Positions 1-10,545 are shown, counted from the stretch's first letter. The stretch is 64,000 bases of DNA from Providencia vermicola (GCF_010748935.1 NZ_CP048796.1:2297001-2361000); one strand, 5' to 3'. Made by a program: numbers and translations. The notes: a model not told the origin generated them from the sequence alone.

Positions 1-3000
1 TAAACCAAATATATTCATTCTCCCCATCAATGAAGAGTCTGAGTCTTTCCGCCAATCACATATTTGCTCCATCAGACTTTCACCTATTTTAGGGTTTGAC
101 GCTAATATTTCTCGCACATCTTCTGAGCCTTTTTTGAATAGTCGGAGATACTGCGATTCACTCAATTGTAAGTTATGTGCTAGGCTTTTTTGCACATCCT
201 CAATATCTTCAATTAATTTATCGGCAACTGAAGGCGTCAATGAAAAATTATCTGCAAGGCGAGTTCGTACTTCTGTATTACTGTTTTCAGATAATAAAGC
301 TTGTATCGTACTATCAAGGGATGGGTTACTGGCTAAACAAAGCAGAACCTCAGGATCGTCTATTTCTAAAAGTTGCTGCTGTATTATTAGGCTAATACAC
401 GGATTCCTAGCGAGTGTTTCATATATTTCAGGATCCTGTTCAAATAATATTTGCTGGATTTCATCCTGTAAATTTATTGCACCGGCGAGTGTTTTACGCA
501 CTCTAGGCTCAGCGTCATCAGCCACATGCTGTTGTATGACAAGCGGTATCTCACGATAGCGATAGCCATATTTCACTAATGTTTCACGGACCTCTGCACT
601 TTCATCCTTAACTAATATTTCAGCGACCTCTTGTGAGATACTGTTATTCATCGCTAAATCATTACGTACTGGTTCGCAAAGATCTTGTGCCAGTAATATT
701 TGGGCTTCAATGTTAATTTTTCGATTGCTTGCTAAAGCTCGACGAACATCTTCGAATTGACTTTGACTCAGTATTGATTGGAATTCATCCGGTAAAGTAT
801 CTAGATGAGAATTACCCGCAAGTTCAATCTGCACTTCTTCTATATCTTGCAGTAATGCTTGTACCGCGGCATGTGACAATGAATTGTGGTTAGCTAATTT
901 TTTACGCACTTTAACATCAGTATGCTGCGCTAAAATTAACTGTGTTTCAGCTGAAATACTTTCGTTATCAGCCAGAGCTAAAAGAACCTTTGGCTGATCT
1001 TTGATTAGGATTTTCTTCGTTTTATCAGATAGTTTTGACCCACCATCACGACTTGCTAATTTGATACGAATGTCAATATCCCTATCTCGCGCTAAGATTA
1101 GCTGGGCCTCTTCAGTTAGGTCATCGTAATACTCAGTTAATGTTGCTCGAACATCATAAGATTCATCTCGAGCAAGAATTAATTGTACTTCATCTGTCAA
1201 TTCAGCAAATTTAGCTAGAGCCTCGCGGACATCTGAACATGTATCTCGAGCAAGTTGCAATTGCGCCTTCAACGATAAATTATTGTTATGGACTAGGCTG
1301 GTACGTACTTCAATCTCTCTATCTTTAGTTAATAAAAGCTGTTGTTCAGAACTTAGATTTTCATTACGAGCAACTAATTGGCGAATAGTGATATCTTCAT
1401 CCTGTAATAAGCAATCGAGCAATAAATTGTGAGTGCTTTTACTCGCTAGAAGCTTTTTATGCTCCATTGTGAGTTTTAAGCGTTGATATTGTGAGGCCAA
1501 TAAATCATGGGGAGCATGAGGGTGAATACACGCTAAATGCAATAAATCTAGGTCATAGTCTGCTTGCCCTTCTCCTATATTAATTCGCATGCTCAACAGC
1601 CGTTCAGGGCAATTCGGATTTTCGTATACGGCTGTCCTAATTTCTGGTTCAGAATCATTAGCTAACTTCTCTAATAAATCATCGGGGCAATCTTCATTGG
1701 TTGCGACACTTTTACGACGAATAGCATTAGGGTCATCCGCCAGTCTTAGCATCTGTGCAACACTGAGGCCTTCAATTGTCGATGCTGGTTTAAGCTTAAG
1801 TTTTTCAAATAATTCTTCGTATTTAGCAACTTGCTCCCGCAGTGTTTCTCTTAAAGGTACGGTTTGCTCAATAGCAAATTCTAACTCTTTAAAGTTTAAT
1901 TCTCGGCTATCGAGAAACACGGATTCTTTGGCTTCGTTCACCGCATTTTGAATATCAGCACCTGCAAAATCTCTACACTTAGTAACGAGTTTGCTACGCT
2001 CTCCAGCTTTAAGCATTAATCCCGTTCCCTTAAGATGAATATCGAGAATTGCTCCCCGTTCAGCGGCATTTGGAAAACCGACATAAAAGACCTCATCAAA
2101 ACGCCCTTTACGTAATAATTCAGGTGGCAACACCGTAATATTATTTGCTGTAGCAATGACAAACACGGAACCTGTTTTTTCTTGCATCCATGTCAGAAAA
2201 TAACCAAAAAGCCGTGATGAAACCTCTGAGCCACTGCCATTGTTCATACCAACAAACGCTTTTTCCAACTCATCTATCCAGAGAATACAAGGACTCACAG
2301 ATTCAGCCATGGTTAATGCACGGCGCATGTTGTTTTCACTCTCACCAACATATTTACCAAGTAATGAACCGATATCTAAACGTAATAATGGCAGTTGAAA
2401 TAAGCTTGCAGCGGCCTTAGCCGTTAATGATTTACCACAACCTGGCATACCGGCTATCAAAACCCCCTTTGGCGTTTGTATTTTTGCAGTAACAGCCTCT
2501 CCCAAACGGCAGAAAATCTGTGAGCGACGATGAAGCCAACTTTTAAGATTTTCAAGACCACCAATATCTGAAGCATTTTCACTGACTTTAATCATCTCAA
2601 GCACACCACTTTTAGCGATGATTTGCTCTTTTTCATGTTGAATGAGAGCCAGCCCTGCTTCGTCAAGTTGCTCTTGTTTCTGGCGAACCATAGCAAGTGC
2701 TTGGCGAATTTCTTCCTGACTTAAACCACTACAAGCCGCACATAAACGCGGTTTTAGCACTTCAGGAGTGCGTAAACTCACTTGTTGGCACACTATATCG
2801 ACTAGGTTCGATATCTCTTCACCATGAGGAAGTTTTAGCGGTAAGAGCGTAATTTGTGCTTCGATTTGAGCAGGTATATATAGACTTTCTGATACGAGGA
2901 TCACCGCAGAATGACCACGGTGATGACGTTGAATGCGGTTTAATAATTGTTTCAGTCTAGCGACTGCCAGTGGATGGTTTTCTAGAGCATTTTTAGCATC

Positions 3001-3279
3001 TTTAATAATGAATAGCTTACCTGTTAAGTCATCATCAAGTAAGGTCATTAAACCATTGGCTAGTTCAATATTTTCATTTTGGCAATCGCGCGGCTGTTTA
3101 TGATAAAAATCAACCCAACCATAACCAAGGTTCCATTCTTTGGGATATAACTCTAATTCTGAGGCAACCTCTTGTAATAAGGCATCAACCCTAGCTTCTT
3201 CACCTGACTGTATGTATAAGCCTGGATATCCAACAGATAAATAAGTTATTAACTTTTCTTTAATTTCAGATCGATTCAT
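1..3279 (-). CDS. Ycf46-like AAA+ ATPase with C-terminal LRV-type repeat array (partial)
   Basis: Open frame of 1093 codons from the ATG at 3279 that runs off the left edge without a stop, so the C-terminus is missing. Residues 1-230 resemble the N-terminal half of Ycf46-type AAA proteins. A canonical AAA module follows: Walker A GMPGCGKS at 277-284 and Walker B CILWIDELEKAF at 331-342 with D336/E337. From about residue 500 to the edge there are roughly 18-20 degenerate repeats of about 24-26 residues with the pattern LLA-D-(5)-VR-LA-N-LS, typical of leucine-rich-variant (LRV) or HEAT-like solenoids. The start lies 5 bp after the stop of the upstream gene, so the two are almost certainly co-transcribed. 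I infer an ATP-driven remodeller that recognises a partner through the solenoid. The substrate is unknown and I know no named gene with this architecture. Confidence 0.85.
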   Translation of the reverse strand, partial: MNRSEIKEKLITYLSVGYPGLYIQSGEEARVDALLQEVASELELYPKEWNLGYGWVDFYHKQPRDCQNENIELANGLMTLLDDDLTGKLFIIKDAKNALENHPLAVARLKQLLNRIQRHHRGHSAVILVSESLYIPAQIEAQITLLPLKLPHGEEISNLVDIVCQQVSLRTPEVLKPRLCAACSGLSQEEIRQALAMVRQKQEQLDEAGLALIQHEKEQIIAKSGVLEMIKVSENASDIGGLENLKSWLHRRSQIFCRLGEAVTAKIQTPKGVLIAGMPGCGKSLTAKAAASLFQLPLLRLDIGSLLGKYVGESENNMRRALTMAESVSPCILWIDELEKAFVGMNNGSGSEVSSRLFGYFLTWMQEKTGSVFVIATANNITVLPPELLRKGRFDEVFYVGFPNAAERGAILDIHLKGTGLMLKAGERSKLVTKCRDFAGADIQNAVNEAKESVFLDSRELNFKELEFAIEQTVPLRETLREQVAKYEELFEKLKLKPASTIEGLSVAQMLRLADDPNAIRRKSVATNEDCPDDLLEKLANDSEPEIRTAVYENPNCPERLLSMRINIGEGQADYDLDLLHLACIHPHAPHDLLASQYQRLKLTMEHKKLLASKSTHNLLLDCLLQDEDITIRQLVARNENLSSEQQLLLTKDREIEVRTSLVHNNNLSLKAQLQLARDTCSDVREALAKFAELTDEVQLILARDESYDVRATLTEYYDDLTEEAQLILARDRDIDIRIKLASRDGGSKLSDKTKKILIKDQPKVLLALADNESISAETQLILAQHTDVKVRKKLANHNSLSHAAVQALLQDIEEVQIELAGNSHLDTLPDEFQSILSQSQFEDVRRALASNRKINIEAQILLAQDLCEPVRNDLAMNNSISQEVAEILVKDESAEVRETLVKYGYRYREIPLVIQQHVADDAEPRVRKTLAGAINLQDEIQQILFEQDPEIYETLARNPCISLIIQQQLLEIDDPEVLLCLASNPSLDSTIQALLSENSNTEVRTRLADNFSLTPSVADKLIEDIEDVQKSLAHNLQLSESQYLRLFKKGSEDVREILASNPKIGESLMEQICDWRKDSDSSLMGRMNIFGL

Positions 3280-3284
3280 TGTAT

Positions 3285-4871
3285 TTACCACAGCGAAAAA
3301 AGTGAAGATGCAAAGTTGCTGATACCACGCCCGATGGATTTGATTGCTTGCCCTGTACTTTCTACAACGCTACTCACCACTTCAATGGCTTTTTTTGCGA
3401 CGACCTTACCGGCATCATAGATGATTTCACCCACTTTACTGCCCGCAATGCCTCCAGCCACACCACCGATAAAACCACCCGCAGCCATGCCGATAGGACC
3501 AAAAACTGTCCCCATCTTCACGCCGACCATCGCGCTTTTCGTCGCGCCCAAAATTGCCATGGAAGCTGTCACTGTCGTGCTACCAATTTCATCAAGCGCT
3601 TCACTTTGAGTTAATTCACCTTTACCTAATTTATAAAGAACTTTCGCATTTTGTAAGCCGATACAAGCGATATTGGTGATTAATCCTGCTGGCGTATTGC
3701 GTAATAGTGCCCCTAGGTAGCCATTTTTTACCGCAACGACAACAGCACCAGATACTGCAATCTGTGCAGCTGTCTCAGTGGTAGAGCGCAATGAACTTGA
3801 AAAAAATTCCTTTAGATCGTCGTTAACACTTGGATTTTGGCGGCCATTCAGTCGATTCCAAGCTCGACGGGCGAGAATTCTTACCCCCTGCATACCAACA
3901 GCAATACAAGCACCGAACAGAGCTTGCTTACCTATTTTTTTAGCAATATCAATGCGGTTGGTATCTTTCCACTCATATTGATACGTTTCTCTTTCTGCCT
4001 GAGCTTGTTTTTGAAGGGCCTTAGCTTTTTCTTTAGATAAAGGGGTCGAGGTGACACCACCAGCCTCGATCACTTCTGTACTATTAGGAACATCGTTCCC
4101 TTGGCCTTCTGGAACTAAACGCTGTTGACCGGAATAGTCACCACGCTCAAATTGGCTATGGGTTGATTTGGCATCTGAGCCATATTTCGATTGATACTGC
4201 CCCACCACATTACCGTTGACATCCACAATTTCAATATCAACTGAATTCAAGTCATGAGAATTGACCATTCGTGCACGATAAGGACTTCCTTTCACCGTGG
4301 CATCGATATTAAAGGTATCGACATGGTGTTGTTCAGCGATAAAGCCATCCAAATTATAGTTGCCATTGATTTCACCGCCTAAAGTGCTCACTATTTTACG
4401 AGCATTAGCCGTTGCATCTGCCAAAGCGCTATCAATATCAGTCGCATATCGACCTACATCAACTGAGCCACTAACCGCCGCATTTTTTTCAATCTCATTG
4501 GCCAACCAAGATGCGCGGCTGCGCCCTTGTTCTTGATGACGTTGTAATGAATGACGTGAAACATTAAAAGCATCTGTAGATTCAATCACATCTCGTGTCG
4601 TGTTTCGTATTTCCTCTTCATTTTCCCAGATCTCCGGATATTTACGAAATTCATCATGCAGCCATTGATCTAATGGCTTTTCACCTCGTTGATTACAGGA
4701 TGCAACAAACGATGCAATGAGAGTGGTTGTCTTGTCAGAATTTTGCGTATTTTCGAATAGAACTAATTCCGTGTTTTTAGCCATAACAAGTGAAGCGCTA
4801 TCACATTCTATTTCCCAATCATTACTGCTAATGTTTTTATCACTCAGTTCGTTATCTTTATTGATGTTCAT
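3285..4871 (-). CDS. Hypothetical protein with possible PD-(D/E)xK-like core and glycine-zipper C-terminus
   Basis: 528 aa, not recognised as a named family. Residues 1-130 are acidic and polar. Around 175-250 lies a conserved-looking block with a hydrophobic strand containing D212, then Q227-x-K229, spacing that resembles the D...QxK core of restriction-endonuclease-like folds; this is an inference from pattern only. Residues 310-480 are hydrophobic and glycine-rich, with small-xxx-small runs at about 457-478 (GPIGMAAGGFIGG then VAGGIAGS), suggesting a glycine-zipper that inserts into or associates with membrane. It is the first gene of a pair with the AAA-LRV gene (5-bp gap), so the ATPase may remodel or control this protein. 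A toxin or effector controlled by its ATPase partner is plausible but unproven. Confidence 0.7.
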   Translation of the reverse strand: MNINKDNELSDKNISSNDWEIECDSASLVMAKNTELVLFENTQNSDKTTTLIASFVASCNQRGEKPLDQWLHDEFRKYPEIWENEEEIRNTTRDVIESTDAFNVSRHSLQRHQEQGRSRASWLANEIEKNAAVSGSVDVGRYATDIDSALADATANARKIVSTLGGEINGNYNLDGFIAEQHHVDTFNIDATVKGSPYRARMVNSHDLNSVDIEIVDVNGNVVGQYQSKYGSDAKSTHSQFERGDYSGQQRLVPEGQGNDVPNSTEVIEAGGVTSTPLSKEKAKALQKQAQAERETYQYEWKDTNRIDIAKKIGKQALFGACIAVGMQGVRILARRAWNRLNGRQNPSVNDDLKEFFSSSLRSTTETAAQIAVSGAVVVAVKNGYLGALLRNTPAGLITNIACIGLQNAKVLYKLGKGELTQSEALDEIGSTTVTASMAILGATKSAMVGVKMGTVFGPIGMAAGGFIGGVAGGIAGSKVGEIIYDAGKVVAKKAIEVVSSVVESTGQAIKSIGRGISNFASSLFSLW

Positions 4872-5393
4872 TATGCTAACCTTTTTAAATCACTATTATT
4901 CGATAATCACTTATGTAATATATTGTTCAATAGATCACCGTTAGCATAAAAAAATAAAAATGACGATTTGCTAATGAAAAGGCGCCTATAGCTCAAAAAC
5001 CACATAAAAAACTTTTATTTTAAGTTTGCCGTATATGCAAGTTTAAACATTTTCCTTATAAATTAATGCAATACCTTGTTGGCATTAGCCAAAAAATGAG
5101 TATGACCATTAATGTGTTATCCGATATACACAGTTAAAAATAAGCCATAGCGCAAAGGCTTTATTCAAATAATAAGCAGTGTGATTTTTACATCATTGAC
5201 TCTTAATGGTAAGAGATATTACGGAGATAAACTTTCAGGTCAATATTTAAATTAGATGTATAAGATAAATTATGGCAGGGTATTTTGAGGGATAAAAATA
5301 AATTAATGATACTTTAGCGACCATCAATTTTTAAATAAAAGTCTTATTGTAAACTTAATAAGTTTTACTCACTAAAAACACTAGCATTGTTTC
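4872..5393. other. AT-rich intergenic region, no gene seen
   Basis: About 520 bp between the 528-aa gene and the nemA terminator region. It is strongly AT-rich and has only very short frames in both directions. The promoter of the leftward pair should lie near 4872-4960, but I cannot pick a convincing -35/-10 pair. No RNA gene or repeat was recognised. Confidence 0.5.
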
Positions 5394-5430
5394 TATCCTC
5401 GTAGAGGATAAGCGGCGATAATCCGCCGCT
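5394..5430 (-). terminator. Two back-to-back stem-loops after nemA
   Basis: Two perfect inverted repeats are directly adjacent: TATCCTC-GTA-GAGGATA (5394-5410) and AGCGGCG-(6 nt)-CGCCGCT (5411-5430). They sit 15 bp downstream of the nemA stop. There is no clear U-tract, so intrinsic termination is uncertain; an mRNA 3'-end stabiliser is an alternative. Confidence 0.5.
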
Positions 5431-5444
5431 ACTAAAATTAAAAT

Positions 5445-6542
5445 CTAAAGAAAAGGATAGTCGGTATACCCTTCTGCTCCTCCTCCATAAAAGGTTTCAG
5501 GACGTTGCGGATTTAACGCCGCCTTATGCTGGAAACGCGTTACTAAATCTGGATTAGCAATAAAATCACGTCCAAATGCAACTGCATCAATCAATCCCTT
5601 CTCGATCAGATCTTCAGCTTTCTCAACCGTATAGGCCCCCGCACCGATAATTACTCCCTCGAAACGCTCACGAACTTGTTTGCGAAAATCTAAGCTGTAT
5701 GGTTGTCCTCCAGCCCAATCAGGCTCAGACATGTGAAGATAAGCAATGTGTCGTTTATTCAATTCGTTAATAAGATATAACGCATCTTCAACTTCATTTG
5801 GCCCATTATCGGTATTTTGAAAACGACCTAATGGAGAAACACGAATACCAATGCGTTCAGGACTCCATTCTGCACAAACAGCATCAATGACCTCTAGCAG
5901 AAAACGTGCACGGTTCTCCCTTGTTCCACCATATTGGTCGGTGCGATGATTGGCTGATGGTGATAAGAATTGATGTAATAAATAACCATGTGCCGCATGC
6001 AGTTCAACCATGTCAAAACCCGCTTCCCTTGCATTAGCAACAGCTTGACGAAAATCATTAACGATGCCGGGGATTTCAGCAAGTTCTAATGCTCGCGGTG
6101 TAGACGTATCAACTCGAATAGCTCGCCCATGTTCATCTCTTAATGATGTTCTGGTTCCCGCATTGATAGCAGAGGGTGCTACTGGTGCAGCGCCTTCAGG
6201 TTGAAGGCTTGTATGAGAAATTCTCCCTGTATGCCATAGCTGTACGGCAATACGCCCTCCTTCACGATGAACGGTAGCGGTAATTTTTTTCCATGCTTCA
6301 ATTTGTTCGGCACTATGTAAGCCGGGAGCGCCCGCATAGCCTTTTGCCTGAGCAGAGATTTGAGTTGCTTCTGAGATAATTAAGCCAGCTGTCGCACGTT
6401 GACGATAATATTCAGCCATCAAAGCCGTTGGAATATCCCCCGGTTCAATGCTACGTAAGCGAGTTAATGGGGCCATAAAAATACGATTTGGAGCAGTTAA
6501 CGACCCCACTTTAAGCGCTGTGAATAATTTTTTCTGTGACAT
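5445..6542 (-). CDS. nemA: N-ethylmaleimide reductase, Old Yellow Enzyme family (NemA)
   Basis: 365 aa, the usual length for FMN-dependent Old Yellow Enzyme reductases that reduce the C=C bond of electrophiles such as N-ethylmaleimide and nitro compounds with NAD(P)H. Seen: the N-terminal MAPLTR block, the central [14 protein letters not shown] segment with its paired substrate-binding histidines, DQYGG, and C-terminal [11 protein letters not shown] that closes the TIM barrel over FMN. It follows nemR on the same strand after 53 bp, the same order as E. coli nemRA; gloA, which follows in E. coli, is absent. An imperfect half-operator TAGACC lies at 6556-6561 in the gap between the two genes. 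Cytosolic; likely induced by electrophiles and hypochlorite through NemR. Confidence 0.95.
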   Translation of the reverse strand: MSQKKLFTALKVGSLTAPNRIFMAPLTRLRSIEPGDIPTALMAEYYRQRATAGLIISEATQISAQAKGYAGAPGLHSAEQIEAWKKITATVHREGGRIAVQLWHTGRISHTSLQPEGAAPVAPSAINAGTRTSLRDEHGRAIRVDTSTPRALELAEIPGIVNDFRQAVANAREAGFDMVELHAAHGYLLHQFLSPSANHRTDQYGGTRENRARFLLEVIDAVCAEWSPERIGIRVSPLGRFQNTDNGPNEVEDALYLINELNKRHIAYLHMSEPDWAGGQPYSLDFRKQVRERFEGVIIGAGAYTVEKAEDLIEKGLIDAVAFGRDFIANPDLVTRFQHKAALNPQRPETFYGGGAEGYTDYPFL

Positions 6543-6595
6543 AAAATCTCCAGATTAGACCGGTCGACTAGTAGTTAGGTAAATAAAAACGCCTA

Positions 6596-7195
6596 TCAAC
6601 AATCAGGCGTAGTGATGATTTTTTCCACATAAGCCAGAGCACTTTCCATTGGTGCGCGACTTCGAGAAATTTTGGCTTGTAAATTCGCACCTAGCCAGAG
6701 TGAATAAAGTACCTGTGCGACAGACAATGGCTCACCCGAGAAGCTCAACGACTTTTCATTTCGGCCATTAACCAGTGCTTGTGCCAGTATAGCCACTACT
6801 TGACTGACACCTTTATCCATAGCTGTGTTCATATTCTCTGATAAGTCACATACCTCAGCGGATAATTTGACCGTCAAACAACCTGTTATATGACTAAATG
6901 CACAAGTGTTATCCAGCACCTTTCCATAATAAGCCAACAAGCGATCTCGATAATTCCCTGTGCCATGCTCAAAGTGCCCCTCTAGCCGTTGGAGGTAAAC
7001 CGCATAATAGCGTTCTAACATAGCCACGCCAAAGGCTTCCTTCGAGCGGAAATAATGGTAAAACGAGCCTTTTGGTACCTCTGCGGTTTTTAACAACTCA
7101 TTTAACCCCATGCCGACAAAGCCTCGCTGAAGACAAAGGTTTTCTCCCGTAACCAAAAGGTGTTCTCGTGTATCCTGTTCTGACTTTCTGTTCAT
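6596..7195 (-). CDS. nemR: TetR-family electrophile/bleach-sensing repressor NemR
   Basis: 199 aa, full length. N-terminal TetR helix-turn-helix (about residues 10-55, with VPKGSFYHYFRSKE as the recognition segment). The redox residues known from E. coli NemR are all at identical positions: Cys21, Cys98, Cys106, Cys116 and Lys175. Cys106 and Lys175 form the reversible sulfenamide bond in the E. coli protein. It sits directly upstream of nemA and directly downstream of a perfect 16-bp palindrome, so autoregulation together with nemA is expected. Conservation of the sensor residues argues strongly for the same signal (reactive chlorine, quinones, N-ethylmaleimide, methylglyoxal). Confidence 0.95.
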   Translation of the reverse strand: MNRKSEQDTREHLLVTGENLCLQRGFVGMGLNELLKTAEVPKGSFYHYFRSKEAFGVAMLERYYAVYLQRLEGHFEHGTGNYRDRLLAYYGKVLDNTCAFSHITGCLTVKLSAEVCDLSENMNTAMDKGVSQVVAILAQALVNGRNEKSLSFSGEPLSVAQVLYSLWLGANLQAKISRSRAPMESALAYVEKIITTPDC

Positions 7196-7208
7196 ATCTC
7201 TACTGTAA

Positions 7209-7224
7209 TAGACCGCTCGGTCTA
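7209..7224. promoter_or_regulatory. NemR operator
   Basis: Perfect palindrome TAGACCGCTCGGTCTA (half-site TAGACC, 4-bp spacer), 14 bp upstream of the nemR start. It matches the NemR-box pattern described for E. coli. Confidence 0.9.
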
Positions 7225-7321
7225 GAGCAAATTACTTTTTGTTATTATATGGCAAAATAAGCTATATAAAAAATATTACAGTACCTTAAAAAGACTCAAA
7301 CAACGATAACTTGCGTGAATT

Positions 7322-8749
7322 TCACTGACTAAGGGGAGTTATTGCTGAAAAATAACGCTTAGCATTATAAAAACAAATATTCTCAACCAGTTGGCCTATC
7401 ATTTTTTCCTCTGCTGGTATTTCTCCATTCATCACTAAAGTCCCTAGCATATTACAAAGGATACGCCGGAAGTATTCATGCCGTGTATAAGATAAAAAAC
7501 TCCGTGAGTCAGTCAACATTCCGATAAATAGGCTGAGCAAACCTAACTGAGATAACTGCTCCAATTGCCTCTGCATTCCTTCTTTTTGGTCATTAAACCA
7601 CCAAGCGGAGCCAAATTGGATTTTGCCCGCAACCTCACCATCCTGAAAATTACCGATTAATGCCGCCAAAACGTCGTTATCGCGTGGATTAGCACAATAG
7701 AGAATGGTACGAGGAAGTTCGTTAGTTTTATCCATCTCATCAAGAAGACGGGAAAGTGGATAGGCAATCGGTAAATCACCAATAGCGTCAAATCCACTGT
7801 CAGACCCCAGTAACGTAAATTGTCGGCGATTGTTATTACGCATCGCGCCAATATGCAATTGCATCACCCAACCGTATTTAGCATACTGTTTTCCCAACCA
7901 TCCTAATATCGCGGTAGAAAATTGTGCAATCGCGATTTCATCCAGGATTTTTCCTTGCAAGCGAGCTTGTAATATCCGATCAAGCACCGTTTCATCGGGT
8001 ATCGGTGCATAACGCACAATATCAATACCATGATCGGATGCGATACACCCATGAAATGCAAAATATTCCAATCGTCGTTCTAGAGCGAAAAGTAAATCGC
8101 TAAAACGCGAAATAGCAATATTCGCACTCTCCCCTAATTGTTCAATGTAGTCAGCAAAACCAACCTGCTCGATTTTAAATACACGATCTGGCCGCCAGCT
8201 AGGGCGGACTTCTATATTAATTGTTTTATCTTGAGCTATTTGCTGATGGTATATCAAAGAATCAATGGGATCATCGGTGGTACCAACCATATGCACCTGC
8301 ATTTGTTGCATAATCCCGAGTGTTGAAAACGCTGGCTGAGAAAGCCGTTCATTCGCTTCATGCCAAATGTCATCCGCGGTCGTTGGACTTAATAATTTTC
8401 CAGTAATACCAAATGGGCGACGCAATTCAAGATGGGTCCAATGATAAAGCGGGTTACCCAATGTCATTGGAACCGTTTTGGCCCAAGCTAAATACTTTTC
8501 ATAGTCGCTACTTTCACGACCTGTAATGAATCGTTCTGGAATACCCGCCGAGCGCATAGCTCGCCATTTATAATGGTCAGCTTCTAACCATATTTGCCCA
8601 AGGTTATCAAATTGACGATTTTCAGCTATTTCTTGAGGATTTAAATGGCAGTGATAATCATAAATTGGCATTTTGGCAGCATAATCATGATATAAATTCT
8701 GCGCTACTTTATTGTTTAATAAAAAATTTTCGCAAAGGAAGGATTTCAT
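7322..8749 (-). CDS. uxaC: Glucuronate/galacturonate isomerase UxaC
   Basis: 475 aa from the ATG at 8749. This start is chosen over a TTG 12 bp further upstream because GGAG lies 8 nt before the ATG. Converts D-glucuronate to D-fructuronate and D-galacturonate to D-tagaturonate in the cytosol. The family signatures are clear: YDYHCHL near the N-terminus, [42 protein letters not shown], and C-terminal [16 protein letters not shown]. The gene starts 15 bp after uxuB, so the two form one leftward operon for hexuronate use. uxuA (mannonate dehydratase), kdgK and exuT, needed to finish the pathway, are not in this window. Confidence 0.96.
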   Translation of the reverse strand: MKSFLCENFLLNNKVAQNLYHDYAAKMPIYDYHCHLNPQEIAENRQFDNLGQIWLEADHYKWRAMRSAGIPERFITGRESSDYEKYLAWAKTVPMTLGNPLYHWTHLELRRPFGITGKLLSPTTADDIWHEANERLSQPAFSTLGIMQQMQVHMVGTTDDPIDSLIYHQQIAQDKTINIEVRPSWRPDRVFKIEQVGFADYIEQLGESANIAISRFSDLLFALERRLEYFAFHGCIASDHGIDIVRYAPIPDETVLDRILQARLQGKILDEIAIAQFSTAILGWLGKQYAKYGWVMQLHIGAMRNNNRRQFTLLGSDSGFDAIGDLPIAYPLSRLLDEMDKTNELPRTILYCANPRDNDVLAALIGNFQDGEVAGKIQFGSAWWFNDQKEGMQRQLEQLSQLGLLSLFIGMLTDSRSFLSYTRHEYFRRILCNMLGTLVMNGEIPAEEKMIGQLVENICFYNAKRYFSAITPLSQ

Positions 8750-8763
8750 AAGAAGCTCCAACG

Positions 8764-10230
8764 TTATAATGTCGCCACAGCTTGTCGTGCACCAACATCC
8801 AGTAACTTCTGATACGCCAATTTCACTGCTGTAATAAAAGAGGGATTATTTGCTAAATGTTTATCAAATATCGATTCAATGGCTAATAACTCTTCAACGA
8901 CCCCGACGGAAAGACCGTGTTTTGCATATATAGCCGCAAATGTTTTTTTTAGTGGGTCTCGTATATCTATAGTATTACCTTGCTCATCAATACCACTGAT
9001 ATAACGCATCCATCCCGCTATGCCTAATACTAAGCAAGAGTGTTCCGTTCCATGCTCTAAATGCCATAAAACTGAGTCCAATAAGCGTTGAGGTAATTTT
9101 TGACTACCATCCATCGCGATTTGCCATGTTTGATGCCTTAACGCTCGATTTGTGAAGCGGGCCATTAAACTGTCCGTATAAGCGATAAAATCAATATCTT
9201 CCGATACCGTAACCGTCATTGCTTGCTCATTAAGCATCAGCTTTCGTACTGCATTGCGGTAATCAGGATTATCCATCGTATCCGCGATATAGGTATAGCC
9301 GCCTAAATAACCTAAATAAGCCAAAAAGGAGTGGCTGCCATTGAGCAGACGTAATTTCATTAATTCAAAAGGTTTCACGTTCCGCACAAATTTAGCGCCA
9401 GCAAGTTCCCATTCAGGACGTCCATGAACAAAATTGTCTTCAATTATCCACTGTTTAAAAGGCTCGCAAATCACAGCACACCGATCGTTTTTACCAAGTA
9501 ACTGAGTCATTTCATTGGTACTTTCTTCCGTAACGGCAGGGACAATTCGATCTACCACCGTGCATGGAAACGTGACATGTTGTTCAATCCATTCGCTGAG
9601 TTTCCGATCTTGCAAAGATGCCAACCCAATAACGGCTCGACGAACCATATGACCATTATCACGAACATTGTCACAAGAGAGCACAGAAAATGGAGGGCGC
9701 TGACGTTCGAAACGTCGTTTCAGGGCCGCGGTTATAAACCCTATTGCTGAGCGAGGGGTATCTGGAGTTGTAATATCTTGTTTTATCAATTCATTATTAA
9801 GATCCAGTTGACCTGTTACTGGGTCAATACAATAACCTTTTTCTGTTATTGTTAACGAAATAATACTGATATCAGGCGAAGCCATCTTTTCAATGATAGC
9901 GTCGACGCCATCAATCAGCGGATGCATCGCTTCTTTCATCGAGCCTATGACTTTCAATGCTGTTGTTGAGGGTCCTTTTTCTACAATAGCATATTGCATC
10001 GATTGAGCTTTGAGGGCTTCAATGATGGCGATATTACGCACAGACATCAAATTGACCTCACAATAGCCCCAGTCACTCTGCGTTTTTTCTAAAACAAGAT
10101 GCATATAAAGCGCTTGATGTGCTCGATGAAATGCCCCACACCCGAGATGAACCATACGAGTTGTCAAACGGTCAGTCGTCCAGTTAGGATAGACAATAAC
10201 AGGGTCAGTCATCGCCAGTTTATTTTTCAT
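8764..10230 (-). CDS. uxuB: D-mannonate oxidoreductase (fructuronate reductase) UxuB
   Basis: 488 aa, long-chain mannitol dehydrogenase family; reduces D-fructuronate to D-mannonate with NADH. N-terminal nucleotide-binding start [47 protein letters not shown], and the catalytic block [21 protein letters not shown]. The sequence tracks E. coli UxuB closely, including the C-terminal [14 protein letters not shown] block. AGGAA precedes the ATG. First gene of the uxuB-uxaC unit and divergent from uxuR, with several UxuR-like sites between them. Confidence 0.95.
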   Translation of the reverse strand: MKNKLAMTDPVIVYPNWTTDRLTTRMVHLGCGAFHRAHQALYMHLVLEKTQSDWGYCEVNLMSVRNIAIIEALKAQSMQYAIVEKGPSTTALKVIGSMKEAMHPLIDGVDAIIEKMASPDISIISLTITEKGYCIDPVTGQLDLNNELIKQDITTPDTPRSAIGFITAALKRRFERQRPPFSVLSCDNVRDNGHMVRRAVIGLASLQDRKLSEWIEQHVTFPCTVVDRIVPAVTEESTNEMTQLLGKNDRCAVICEPFKQWIIEDNFVHGRPEWELAGAKFVRNVKPFELMKLRLLNGSHSFLAYLGYLGGYTYIADTMDNPDYRNAVRKLMLNEQAMTVTVSEDIDFIAYTDSLMARFTNRALRHQTWQIAMDGSQKLPQRLLDSVLWHLEHGTEHSCLVLGIAGWMRYISGIDEQGNTIDIRDPLKKTFAAIYAKHGLSVGVVEELLAIESIFDKHLANNPSFITAVKLAYQKLLDVGARQAVATL

Positions 10231-10274
10231 GACGGGTTCCTAGGGGGCTAGCAAGCACAAAATTAGGAAGTCTA

Positions 10275-10545
10275 TTGGTTCAATTTGGAAAAGCATAGTG
10301 GCATACAAATCACTATTCGACTATTTCCCTTAATTTATTTGGTTAACCTGATCACAGTATTAATACGTATAAGTTAACCAATGGAGTCGTTAAATGAATT
10401 AGCAAAATGATATAACACTTCACTAATTATTTATTACTCAATGCGTTCTATTAAAATAAGCCGAATCCATAGGGGTATATATTGTCTAAGTTTATATGCT
10501 GTCATTTTTTATGAGTAGCTTCCATAATCACATTTGGTCAACCAA
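10275..10545. promoter_or_regulatory. UxuR-type operator sites in the uxuB-uxuR divergent region
   Basis: Within the 353-bp divergent spacer the motif TTGGTNAACC recurs: TTGGTTAACCTG at 10339-10350, its inverted copy GTTAACCAA at 10373-10381, and the palindrome TTGGTCAACCAA at 10534-10545 just before uxuR. A weaker half-site TTGGTTCAA lies at 10275-10283 near uxuB. The pattern resembles the UxuR/ExuR consensus built on TTGGT...ACCAA. A TCACA half-site at 10352-10356 could belong to a weak CRP site. Confidence 0.65.

Noticed and set aside
134-559. Rightward 141-codon frame opposite the LRV repeats
   Set aside because: It is antisense to the intact AAA-LRV reading frame, is rich in Ser/Cys as expected for a shadow of Leu/Ala repeats, and has no ribosome site.
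7270-7310. Similarity of ACTCAAACAACGATA here to ACTCAAATAACGATA near 63140
   Set aside because: A 15-bp near match between two AT-rich spacers without shared flanks is too weak to call a dispersed repeat.
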